The notes below the pieces were generated by a model that was given only the letters and a program-made list of their open reading frames with translations, ran no database searches and was not told where the DNA came from. Below are positions 1-9,135 of a stretch of DNA of 64,000 bases, piece after piece; within the stretch, counting starts at the first letter, position 1, and each line of letters opens with the position of its first letter. The DNA is taken from positions 372,001 through 436,000 of the forward strand of contig NZ_JAHDTI010000007.1 in NCBI RefSeq assembly GCF_018531495.1, read 5' to 3'. Made by a program: the position numbers and the translations under genes. This DNA is from Nonomuraea sediminis (GTDB lineage Bacteria > Actinomycetota > Actinomycetes > Streptosporangiales > Streptosporangiaceae).

Positions 1-1
1 G

Positions 2-3000
2 GACGCCAGCCAACCCGGCACCGCCCCCGCCGCGCCGGGCTCCGGCAACAAGTACCTCGACCTGCGACTGCTGGCCCTCGGCCAGCACGTGACCATACAG
101 GGACTCACCTCGGCGACCACGGTGCAGAAGGCCATCGAGCTGATGGCCAAGCTCAAGGACCCCGAACCCGGCAAGATCCCCGACGTCACGTTCGACCCGG
201 CCGTGGGCTGGATCATCGGGGCCGACCTCGGAATCCTGCGGTTCGGCGAGAGCACCACATCCCCGACGGCCGACGCCGTCGGCTACCTGGTGACGAGTCA
301 ACTGGTCTTCAACGACCCCTACCTGTACGCGCTGCGCGTCGCCCTGGCGGGTGACGCGGCCAAGGTGCTCAAGGGCCTCGACTTCCAGGTCATGTACCGC
401 CAGGTGAGCGACACCGTGGGTGTCTACCAGGCCGAAATCACGCTGCCCGACGCCATGCGGCACCTGAGCATCGGGGCCTACTCGATCACGCTGCCGGTAT
501 TCGGTCTCGCCGTGTACACCAACGGCGACTTCCAGGTCGACGTCGGGTTCCCGTGGAACACGGACTTCTCCCGATCCTTCACCATCGAGGGGATCATCGC
601 CCCCGGCATCCCCGTGCTCGGCTCGGCCGGCTTCTACTTCGGCAAGCTGTCGAGCGCCACCACCGACAAGGTGCCGAAGGCGCTCAACGGCACTTTCAAC
701 CCCGTGTTCGTGTTCGGGTTCGGGATGCGGATCGGGTTCGGCAAGTCGATCGAGTACGGCGTGCTGCAGGCCGGCTTCAGCGTCACGGCGGTCGGCATCA
801 CCGAAGGCGTGCTCGGCAAGTTCAACCCCTACCTGCCCGCCAAGGGCACGCAGGACCCCGCGCAGATCCAGGACCTCTACTACTTCTGGTTGCGGGGCAC
901 GTTCGGCATCGTCGGCCGGCTCTACGGCAGGGTCGACTTCGCCGTCGTGAAGGCCGACGTGAACGTGACGCTGAAGCTGCTGCTCCAGCTCAGCTACGAG
1001 TCATACGTGTCCATGGCGATCTCGGTGATCGTGGCGGTCGACGTGTCGGTGTCGATCGCGATCGACCTCGGGCTGTTCTCCATCAAGATCTCCTTCAGCT
1101 TCTCCATGCGGCTGAAGGAGACGTTCACCATCGACAACGCGGGCACCCCGCCGTGGATCACGGCGCCCGCCTCCGGGCATCGGCTCGCGGGGCCCGCCGA
1201 CCGCCGCCTCGGACACCGGCGCGCGCCCCGGCCCGAACTGATCGCTGCCGCGACCGACCCGGACCGCTGGCGGCGCCTGCAGCCGTCACCGTCCGGTACA
1301 GCCGGCCTGACCGGCTGGCTGGCGCCGGGCATCACCGTCGCCCACGACGAACGCGACACGACGCAGGCCCCTGCCAAGCAGCTGCCATGCCAGGTGTTCC
1401 TGCTGCTCATCGACACGGTGCCCGAGACTGAGGGCACGGTGTCCGAGATGGTGGCGGCGACCGCCGCCGCCACCTCGGACACGCCTTTCGAGCTGCTGGC
1501 CAAGATGGTGCTGCGCTGGGTCGTCGCCGCAGGCCAGACCGACGACCTGACGCCCGAGCAGGTCGACCGGCTCGTGGTCACGCAGGCCGATCTGGCGCAC
1601 CTCCTTGAACAGGTACTCGTCAGCACCGACGGCGCACCGCTGCCCATCACACCCGACGACGTCGACTCCTTCCTCAGCCGTCAGTTCACCTTCACCGCCG
1701 CTGTTCCCGACGGCGGTGTCGCCGGGAAGGCGAGCGCCACCGCGTTCCCGATGCCGCCCGCCCTCCGGCTGACGGCACCCGCCTACGGCTCGTCCTATCC
1801 GGGCTACGACTACGTGCTGGCCGCCTACAACGAGGTCGACGACGCCACGCTGACCGACCTGCGCGCGTACTTCGACCAGCTCGCCGTACAGGTCGGCGAT
1901 GAGAAGGCCGCCACCTCGCGGCTGACGCCGGGCGGCACGCTGTCGATGGCCGAGTGGGTTCAGTCGGACTACTTCCTGCTGCTGGCCCGCCAGATGGTGC
2001 AGGCGGCCCTGGAGTCGCTGCGCGACTTCAAGTACGTGATCGACGGGACCTCACCGGCCGGGATCGTCGCGGACGTGAACGCCACCGGGAAACTCACCGG
2101 CGAGGACCGCATCTCGCTTGCCGGTCTCTTCGCAGCCAATCCGGCGCACCCGCTGAAGGCCGACCGCCGTCTGACCATCGGCGCGCAGCTCGCGGTGAGC
2201 GGCACCGACTCCTTCCAGAGCGTGTCGGACGGTCCCCTGCAGTCGGTCGTCAGCCCCACCGACCTGGCCATGGCCAACGCCGGTGCCGACGGGCTCCTGC
2301 GGGCCGGTGCGACGATCACCTACAAGGGCACCGCCTACCTGCTCCCGTCGGGCAGCACGCTCATCACGGTGGCCCGCCACTTCGGCGCACGCCTCGCCGA
2401 GCTGCTCAGCGGTGCCGCCGGCCTGCTGACCGACCGCGCCCTCTTCGCGGACCGAGCCTCGCTGACGGCACCGCTCGTCACCTACCAGGCCAGAACCGAC
2501 AGCACGTTCGCCGGCATCGCCGCGCTGCCCGCCTACTCCTCCGGCGGCTCACCCGGGTTCACCGGCACCGCCCTGGCGCTGCAGAACGCCGGCCGCCCGG
2601 TGCTGCGCATCGGAGAGAAGATCGGCTACGGCGACAGGCAGTACACCGTCCAGGCGAACGACACCCTGGCCGACGTGGCCATGCACTTCACCATCAGCGT
2701 GACCGACCTGCTGGAGAACAGCGGCGTGCTGACCCAGCCGCGGCTGCTGGCCGACGTGGCCCTCGTCGTCCTGCCGCCGTTCGGCTACGAAACCGGCGCG
2801 AACGAGACACTCACCTCGGTGGCCCGCCGTTTCGCGATCCCCGTCGAGGTGCTCGGGATGGCCGAGGCGAACGGAGCCGTCTCCGACCTGTTCGCCACGG
2901 TGGATGTCGACGGTCGGCCGGCCCCGTGGATCGACGTGCCGCACCTGGCGCAGTACCGGGTGGACGAGATCATCGCCGAGACCCAGCGCACCCTGGCCAT

Positions 3001-6000
3001 CCGCCAGCTCTCCCGGATGGCCGGCCGCTACGCCATGCACGGCACCCGCCTGCCCACCACCGGCATCACACCGAAGGCCAAGGGCATCTGGGTCGACGTC
3101 GTGGACGGCAAGCTCACCCTGCCTCCGGAGGCGGGCCTCTACGCCCTGACCGGTCAGCAGATCAACGTCCCCCTGGTCGACGAGGCCGGCGGCGCTTTCA
3201 CCGTCACCTTCCGACGCGACGGCCGCCCCACGTGGCTGGCCTTCGCCGGCGGGGCCGACACGCTGTCGATCAAGGTCAAGCCGGGCTCTTCCGACGCGAC
3301 CCGTCTCAGCGACCTGGTGACCACCTGTACGGCGAGGCCGTTCGACATCGGGCTCACCTCTCTCGGCGCCGACCCCATGTACGAGCGGCACCTGGCCACC
3401 TACCCGCTCACCACCGTCGCCGTCTGGCAGGCGCCGACGAGCGTCACCCTGCCCTACGGCCCGCCCCCGAGCGGGGACCGGGTACAGGCGCTGCGCGTCT
3501 GGACGCTGCCCGACGCGCTCGTGAACCTGCCCGATCCCCGTCGGGGGATGACGCCGCGCTTCGCCGTACGGGTGGCCACCTACGACGAGGCCACCGGCGG
3601 CACGACCACGTCGGCGGTGGCCTCGCACGGCTGGGCCACGGTCGTCGAGTTCACCGTCAAGCGGGTGCCGCTCGTCGCGACGAGCCCGGCCACCGCCACC
3701 ACCTACGAGATCGTCGGTGCCGGTGGTGCCGACGTGGTGCTGCTCGAGCGGATCGTCGAGGAGATCGGCGCCGACGACGGCGCGTTCGCCCAGCTCCTGC
3801 TGGCCTATCCGCCCGACGCCACCACGTCCGCGCCCAGCGGTGTGCAGAGCGACGCGCCGAACGGCGTCACGATGGGCATCTCCCAGGTGAACCTCTCGAC
3901 CGAGACGAGACCGCCGACAGGTGCGCCCCTTACCGGCGCGGAGATCGCCGCCCCCAGCGGGCTGCTGAACACCCCGTCGGCCTTCGTGCGGCTGCTGTGG
4001 GAGGCGAGCATCACCCGCACCGGCGGCTTCTACCTCTACTACTACGACGGCGGGAGCGGCCGCGGCCTGCCCGAGCGGATCTTCAACGACCGCGGTGAGG
4101 CGAAGGTCTCGCTGATCGTGCTGTACGCGAAGCCGTCGACCGAAGCCGCCGGCGACCGGGTCACCGACTACATGACGGCCGTCGTCACCGGTGACAGCAT
4201 CGACACCTCGCGGTCCGTCGTGTTCGCCGAGGCCGCCCCGATGGAGGCACCCGTCACCGCGAAGGCCGACCTGTCGCTCGCTCTCCTCGCCGAGCGCACG
4301 TACTCCGACGTGGCCGATCTGGCCGTCGACAACCGGAAGCTTCGACTGCGCGCCGGGGTCCGCCTGCTGATCAGTGAAGGGGTGTTCCAGGCCCCGCCCG
4401 GCGGGATCCCCCTCGCCACGATCGTCGCTGACTTCGACCTCCCCGACCTCGCCGCCCTGCAGGCGGCCAACCCCCGCTGGACCGGTGGTCTGCCCGACCC
4501 GCTGCCCTTCCCGGCCGCGGTCAACCTGCCCGCCATGGAGGTCACCGTAGGCAGCAGCCCGCACACCGCGACCCTCGACGACATCGCCGGCTACTACGGT
4601 GAGGAGCTCGCCGCCCTGGCCGCCCACAACGCCGACGTCACGGGGCTGTTCGCCGATGGGCAGCAGATCACGGTCGCGGGCGGGCCGACGGTGCGCGACG
4701 CCACCGTTCAAGCCGGCGTCGCCGCGCTCACAGCCACCCGGGACAAACCGGGCGAGGTGCCGGTCAAACCGGGTGGCGACTACGCGAAGCTGTTCCTGCT
4801 CAACACCTTCAGCCTGCTGGGCTACCGGGTGGCCCAGAACGTGTACTTCTCCGCCAGCAACATGGGATTGCCCGCCGGGCCCACGCCACCGCCCACCGAC
4901 GCCCAGCCCACTCACGACAAGGTGCGGGTCGCCCAGGTCAGCGAACGTTGGGAGTACCGCCAGTCCTTGCCGTATCCGGGGTTCGCCATCGCCCCGGCCG
5001 AGGCAGCTGCGGGCCTGCCGCCGGCGGACGGTGACCCCTACCGCGGTCTCGGCTCGATTCTCCAGGTCGACTTCTCCTGGCAGGACCACTACGGCAACAC
5101 CCTGGTCACCACGCTCACCACGCCACCGGTCAGCGGCAACGGACTCGTCAACCAACCGCCCATCCGGGTCGGCTACACCGACACCCTGATCGGCCTCAGC
5201 CAGTGGCCGTCGGTCTCGTCGGCGTGGCAGGTCACGGGCCAGTCCGACGCGCCGCGACTCGACCTCCGGCTGAGCTTCGATCCGAGCCGATACCGCGGCC
5301 TGATCTCCGCGACGGCGACCGACGCGAACACCGTACGGGCGACCTTCACCGACGCCCTCGACCCCGCCTCGGCCACCCGGGTGGACAACTACCGTCTCGA
5401 CGGCGGTGTCAGCATCGTCTCGGCCGCCCTCGGTGGCGACGGCCGTACCGTCACCCTGACAACCGACCGTCCCCTGTCCAACCTCGGGTACCGGCTCGCG
5501 GTGTCGAACGTGCTCGGTGTGCGGTCCGGCGATACGGCGCAGCCTTCCTACACGGGTACGGCCACCTTCCGCTTCCCCGACGAGCAGGGCGACCACTCGT
5601 CGTCCGTGACGGACGCGGCGGCCAGGGACGTGAGCGTCTACAGCGCGCTCTACTACCAGCTCACCGATCGCAACGGCATGGCGGCCACGGTAACCGCCTC
5701 GCTTCTCGACAAACCCGTCGACGTCGACAGCGCGCAGTGGACGGCGCTGCTCGGCTGGCTCTTCACGGATGTCGGCGCCGTCTACGCCTTCCTCCGGAGC
5801 CGGGCAGCCGGTGCCACCGACGTGCCGGTGCCGCCGTCCCCGCACACGATCTCCTGGCCCCTGGCAGACCTGAACCCGTCTCAGATCTACGAACTCTCGG
5901 TCGAACTGACACTGCGCCGCACCGGCGGCGCCGTGCTCGGCGGCCTGGAGACCATGCCCGGCATCCGGTCGGCCAGCACGAAGGTCGCCCCCATGTCCTC

Positions 6001-8326
6001 CCCGCTCGGCTCGGGCGGAGACGCCCTCGGGCTGACGGCGTTCGCGCAGGACTTCGAGGCCGCCCTCTCGGTGCCGGGCTCGCACCTGCTGAAGGTGGCC
6101 GTCGGCGTCGACCGGGCACAGGCGTCCACCTCGCGCGACGGCGCGACCCTGTGGGCGGTACGCGTCGGCACCGGCACCGGCGAACCCATCTCCTACACCG
6201 TCACCGACGTGGGCGACCCCGACCTGTTCGCGCCCCGCCCCATCTCCAACCAGCTCCAGACCCGGACCGGCGTCGCGATCTACGACTACACGACGGGCCA
6301 GGGCATCTCCACGACGCCCTCCCGCCATCTCGACTTCGTCGACATCGACATGGACGTCTGGGGCCGCACGCTCCTCGCGACCGTCGACGACACGCTCATC
6401 CCCGAGTTCATCTCGGCCATGCGGATCGTGACGGCCAGGACCGGCGGCACCGACCACCTCCAGGAGATCCTCGACCAGAAGAAGCTCCTGGCCACCGCGG
6501 TGAGCACCTGGATGATCCCGCTCTACGAAGGCCGGACACCTGACCCGGCCGCCGTACAGGCCGAGTTCTACCAGCACCTGCTCTCGCGGCTGTCCAACGC
6601 CTACACCACGAGGGCCGGCATCCAGTTCACCGCCGACGTCGACGCGGACATCAAGGATCCGCTGGCGACCACGGCGCCACGGCTGTTCGGCGACATCGTC
6701 GACAGGATGGCCGAAGGCGAGCGGCGCGGCGAGATCGCCCTCACCTCGCCCAAGCTTCCGCTCACGACCGCGAAGGACGCCGCACTGCCGTTCCTCCTCA
6801 TGGCTCCCGAGACCGTCAGCGAACACGGGGCCGTAGTGGGCTCCATCGACCTTGACCTGGCCTGGAACGCCAGCATGATCGAACACCAGATAGCCCAGCC
6901 ACACGGGATCAACGGCTACCTTGCGTCGAGCTGGCTGAGTTTCGTCGTACCCGGGGACACCCATCCGCTGACCCGGCCACTCGGGGCCTTCCCGGTGCCG
7001 CTCGTGCTGCGGTCCTTCCCGGCCAGCCCCACCATGGTGGGCCAGAGCGGGACTCCGGACGATCCGGCCTCACAGGACCTCTCCGAGCTCACCAAGTGGA
7101 CCTACGCCTTCACCTGGTCGCTGCCCTTCCACTACGTGCAGGACAAGGTGTACGGCCAGGTCGAGTTCAACCTCGCCCAGACGGAGGCGGCCGCCTCGGG
7201 GGCTGACTGGTTCCCCTCCATGGCCGAGTTCGTGACCGTCTATCCGCAGGTGCGGGCCGACCTCGACGCCATCCTTGCGGGAATCGACGCCACCACCGAA
7301 GACGAGCAGATCATCCATGACGCCGACGTCGCCCTCACCTCCTTCGCGGACCTGCTGAAGCGCGTCACCTCCGCGCCCGGGTTCGCGGCCGGCCTGACCC
7401 TCGACCCGCCGGTCCGGCCCTTCGCCGGGCGGGCCGAGCTGACCTACTCCTTCCAGGTCGAGGAGGGCTCCATCGACCTGCCCGACCCCGACGATCCCGG
7501 AGAGACGGTCACGGCCCTGCTCGTCACGATCATCGGCGCGGTGCCGGACGGCATGGGGACTCCGTTGGTCCTCGTCGCCCCCGACCGGTACGAGCCGCGC
7601 AGGTACATCCCGGAAGAGCCGGACGACGCCGTCCCCTCGTTCAGCTACTACTACGTCGACCCGAAGACCAAGCAGTACCTCTCCCAGGCCGACGGCCAGA
7701 AGGTCCCCGGCCGCACCGTGGTCGTGCCCGGCCTCGACATCCTCCAGCGGCAGGACGCCTGGTCGAGTGTCTGGATCACCCGTAACGAGCGGATTCTGCC
7801 GGACCGGCCGCCATCGGCCGCGCCGTTCGTCTACACGACGCCCGATGTCAGCTTCGCGGATCCCCTGCTGCCGACCATCGACTCCGCAACACCCGTCGAC
7901 ATCGCCCAGATCGGCTCCGGCGGACCAGATCGCACGCTCGACCAGCACCTCAGCGCCCTGTTCTCCGCGCTGTTCGCCGATCTGCCGGAGGGGGTCGACA
8001 CTGTGACGATCCAGGTCGAGGCCGTCTATACCTATCGATTGAATCCGAGCCTGGAGCCGGTCGAGCTGCCCATCTTTCTCCAGGCTCCGCTGAGCGTGGT
8101 CGTGGCCGGCGACGTTCCTGACCACACGTTGAAACATATGATCATCAACTGGGACACGGCCCTCCTCTCCTGGTTCACACAAGCGCCACCGAACAGCGCC
8201 GACGGCACGCTGCGGTTCGATCTCACGATCATGTCGAACCTCACCCGCCACCCCATGCCACTGCTACGCCTGCGGAACCTCACCTTGGCCGTCAAGAACG
8301 TGGTACCGCCCCTGCCCACCCGTTGA
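2..8326 (+). CDS. giant LysM-like / Ig-like repeat protein (5' end outside window)
   Basis: The frame is open from base 2, so the gene starts upstream; a GTG at 89 is only an internal candidate. About 2,770 residues are visible. Counting from the GTG, residues 1-350 are beta-rich with alternating hydrophobics and glycine-rich turns (VLGSAGFYFGKLSS near 190). LysM-like segments lie near 740-780, 845-880 and 895-930 (YTVQANDTLADVAMHF is typical), with a weaker one near 1490-1530. A bacterial Ig-like/SbsA-type segment sits near 1735-1825. No membrane segment is evident. Very large LysM proteins of this style occur beside contractile-injection or tail-like clusters in actinomycetes, which is recollection, not proof; the decisive neighbours would be upstream of the window. 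Function is unknown. Confidence 0.85.
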   Translation, partial: DASQPGTAPAAPGSGNKYLDLRLLALGQHVTIQGLTSATTVQKAIELMAKLKDPEPGKIPDVTFDPAVGWIIGADLGILRFGESTTSPTADAVGYLVTSQLVFNDPYLYALRVALAGDAAKVLKGLDFQVMYRQVSDTVGVYQAEITLPDAMRHLSIGAYSITLPVFGLAVYTNGDFQVDVGFPWNTDFSRSFTIEGIIAPGIPVLGSAGFYFGKLSSATTDKVPKALNGTFNPVFVFGFGMRIGFGKSIEYGVLQAGFSVTAVGITEGVLGKFNPYLPAKGTQDPAQIQDLYYFWLRGTFGIVGRLYGRVDFAVVKADVNVTLKLLLQLSYESYVSMAISVIVAVDVSVSIAIDLGLFSIKISFSFSMRLKETFTIDNAGTPPWITAPASGHRLAGPADRRLGHRRAPRPELIAAATDPDRWRRLQPSPSGTAGLTGWLAPGITVAHDERDTTQAPAKQLPCQVFLLLIDTVPETEGTVSEMVAATAAATSDTPFELLAKMVLRWVVAAGQTDDLTPEQVDRLVVTQADLAHLLEQVLVSTDGAPLPITPDDVDSFLSRQFTFTAAVPDGGVAGKASATAFPMPPALRLTAPAYGSSYPGYDYVLAAYNEVDDATLTDLRAYFDQLAVQVGDEKAATSRLTPGGTLSMAEWVQSDYFLLLARQMVQAALESLRDFKYVIDGTSPAGIVADVNATGKLTGEDRISLAGLFAANPAHPLKADRRLTIGAQLAVSGTDSFQSVSDGPLQSVVSPTDLAMANAGADGLLRAGATITYKGTAYLLPSGSTLITVARHFGARLAELLSGAAGLLTDRALFADRASLTAPLVTYQARTDSTFAGIAALPAYSSGGSPGFTGTALALQNAGRPVLRIGEKIGYGDRQYTVQANDTLADVAMHFTISVTDLLENSGVLTQPRLLADVALVVLPPFGYETGANETLTSVARRFAIPVEVLGMAEANGAVSDLFATVDVDGRPAPWIDVPHLAQYRVDEIIAETQRTLAIRQLSRMAGRYAMHGTRLPTTGITPKAKGIWVDVVDGKLTLPPEAGLYALTGQQINVPLVDEAGGAFTVTFRRDGRPTWLAFAGGADTLSIKVKPGSSDATRLSDLVTTCTARPFDIGLTSLGADPMYERHLATYPLTTVAVWQAPTSVTLPYGPPPSGDRVQALRVWTLPDALVNLPDPRRGMTPRFAVRVATYDEATGGTTTSAVASHGWATVVEFTVKRVPLVATSPATATTYEIVGAGGADVVLLERIVEEIGADDGAFAQLLLAYPPDATTSAPSGVQSDAPNGVTMGISQVNLSTETRPPTGAPLTGAEIAAPSGLLNTPSAFVRLLWEASITRTGGFYLYYYDGGSGRGLPERIFNDRGEAKVSLIVLYAKPSTEAAGDRVTDYMTAVVTGDSIDTSRSVVFAEAAPMEAPVTAKADLSLALLAERTYSDVADLAVDNRKLRLRAGVRLLISEGVFQAPPGGIPLATIVADFDLPDLAALQAANPRWTGGLPDPLPFPAAVNLPAMEVTVGSSPHTATLDDIAGYYGEELAALAAHNADVTGLFADGQQITVAGGPTVRDATVQAGVAALTATRDKPGEVPVKPGGDYAKLFLLNTFSLLGYRVAQNVYFSASNMGLPAGPTPPPTDAQPTHDKVRVAQVSERWEYRQSLPYPGFAIAPAEAAAGLPPADGDPYRGLGSILQVDFSWQDHYGNTLVTTLTTPPVSGNGLVNQPPIRVGYTDTLIGLSQWPSVSSAWQVTGQSDAPRLDLRLSFDPSRYRGLISATATDANTVRATFTDALDPASATRVDNYRLDGGVSIVSAALGGDGRTVTLTTDRPLSNLGYRLAVSNVLGVRSGDTAQPSYTGTATFRFPDEQGDHSSSVTDAAARDVSVYSALYYQLTDRNGMAATVTASLLDKPVDVDSAQWTALLGWLFTDVGAVYAFLRSRAAGATDVPVPPSPHTISWPLADLNPSQIYELSVELTLRRTGGAVLGGLETMPGIRSASTKVAPMSSPLGSGGDALGLTAFAQDFEAALSVPGSHLLKVAVGVDRAQASTSRDGATLWAVRVGTGTGEPISYTVTDVGDPDLFAPRPISNQLQTRTGVAIYDYTTGQGISTTPSRHLDFVDIDMDVWGRTLLATVDDTLIPEFISAMRIVTARTGGTDHLQEILDQKKLLATAVSTWMIPLYEGRTPDPAAVQAEFYQHLLSRLSNAYTTRAGIQFTADVDADIKDPLATTAPRLFGDIVDRMAEGERRGEIALTSPKLPLTTAKDAALPFLLMAPETVSEHGAVVGSIDLDLAWNASMIEHQIAQPHGINGYLASSWLSFVVPGDTHPLTRPLGAFPVPLVLRSFPASPTMVGQSGTPDDPASQDLSELTKWTYAFTWSLPFHYVQDKVYGQVEFNLAQTEAAASGADWFPSMAEFVTVYPQVRADLDAILAGIDATTEDEQIIHDADVALTSFADLLKRVTSAPGFAAGLTLDPPVRPFAGRAELTYSFQVEEGSIDLPDPDDPGETVTALLVTIIGAVPDGMGTPLVLVAPDRYEPRRYIPEEPDDAVPSFSYYYVDPKTKQYLSQADGQKVPGRTVVVPGLDILQRQDAWSSVWITRNERILPDRPPSAAPFVYTTPDVSFADPLLPTIDSATPVDIAQIGSGGPDRTLDQHLSALFSALFADLPEGVDTVTIQVEAVYTYRLNPSLEPVELPIFLQAPLSVVVAGDVPDHTLKHMIINWDTALLSWFTQAPPNSADGTLRFDLTIMSNLTRHPMPLLRLRNLTLAVKNVVPPLPTR

Positions 8327-8518
8327 CCGGCGGTCACAGAGGGGGAGGCCCGGCGCCGGCGATGCGTCGGCAGGTCGTCCGTCCGACAGCTCGATATGGA
8401 TGAGGCCCATGCCGTACCCGCTTGGTCGAGCGCATGAACCGTGCCCGCGGCGACTCCAGCGATCACGGATGACGCATGGATCGCCTATGGCGCCGTGAGG
8501 AAGGCCACAATCGAATCC

Positions 8519-8550
8519 TGTCCGATCGGTCAGGTCTGACCGATCGGACA
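8519..8550. promoter_or_regulatory. TetR operator, perfect inverted repeat
   Basis: The arms TGTCCGATCGGTCAG (8519-8533) and CTGACCGATCGGACA (8536-8550) are exact reverse complements around a 2-bp centre. The site ends 14 bp before the TetR start at 8565. Each arm also contains the palindrome CCGATCGG. This is the geometry expected for an autoregulatory TetR operator that would also control the downstream exporter. Confidence 0.85.
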
Positions 8551-8564
8551 GTTATTGTGACTGT

Positions 8565-9113
8565 ATGGCACGTCCTGCTTCTGCTTTGCGCGGCCACCTC
8601 CTGGACTCGGCGTTGGATCTCTTCGCCACGCGTGGCTACAAGGGCACCTCGCTGCACGACATCGCTCAGGTGGTCGGCTGTTCAAAGGCATCCTTGCTCT
8701 ACTACTTCGTCAGCAAAGAGGCGATCCTCGCCGAGTTGCTGACCCCTGCCGGCGAAGGGCTGGGCGAGCTGGACGCCCGGCTCTCCGGTTTGGAAGGCGA
8801 CCAGGCCGTGGATGCGGCCGTCACTGGTTTCGTCGATCTGGCCATGCGGTTCCGGCGCGAGGTCAAGGTCCTTTTCCAGGACATTCCCGTGCTGGCCGGA
8901 CATCCGGCTCTGGGCGCTGTGCCCGCCGTCGTGGCACGGCTGATGGCCGCGATGGTGGACGGCTCGACTGAGTCCAGGGGCCTGGTCACCGCCTACATGG
9001 TCATCGGCGCAGTCTCTGTCACCTGCGCCAGCGACGTGCCGGTGCCGGACGAGGACCTGCGTACCGAGCTGATCGATGGCGCCCTGCGCACGCTCGGCCG
9101 CGAACCCCGCTGA
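8565..9113 (+). CDS. TetR/AcrR family transcriptional regulator
   Basis: A 182-residue regulator. The N-terminal 60 residues form a TetR helix-turn-helix: LDLFATRGYKGTSLHDIAQ, then a recognition helix around VGCSKASLLYYFVSKEAIL. The rest is the helical ligand-binding domain, with no recognised ligand signature. The ATG at 8565 follows the operator directly, so the transcript may have a very short leader. The MMPL exporter starts 22 bp after its stop, which suggests a regulator-exporter operon that is derepressed by an exported compound. Length and fold are normal for the family. Confidence 0.93.
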   Translation: MARPASALRGHLLDSALDLFATRGYKGTSLHDIAQVVGCSKASLLYYFVSKEAILAELLTPAGEGLGELDARLSGLEGDQAVDAAVTGFVDLAMRFRREVKVLFQDIPVLAGHPALGAVPAVVARLMAAMVDGSTESRGLVTAYMVIGAVSVTCASDVPVPDEDLRTELIDGALRTLGREPR

Positions 9114-9135
9114 ACTTCGAAGAAAGACATCCCTC

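Noticed and set aside
2549..6964. 1,471-codon open frame on the minus strand
   Set aside because: Entirely antisense to the giant gene; Gly/Arg/Asp/Val-rich composition is typical of a high-GC mirror frame and no motif or ribosome site is present.
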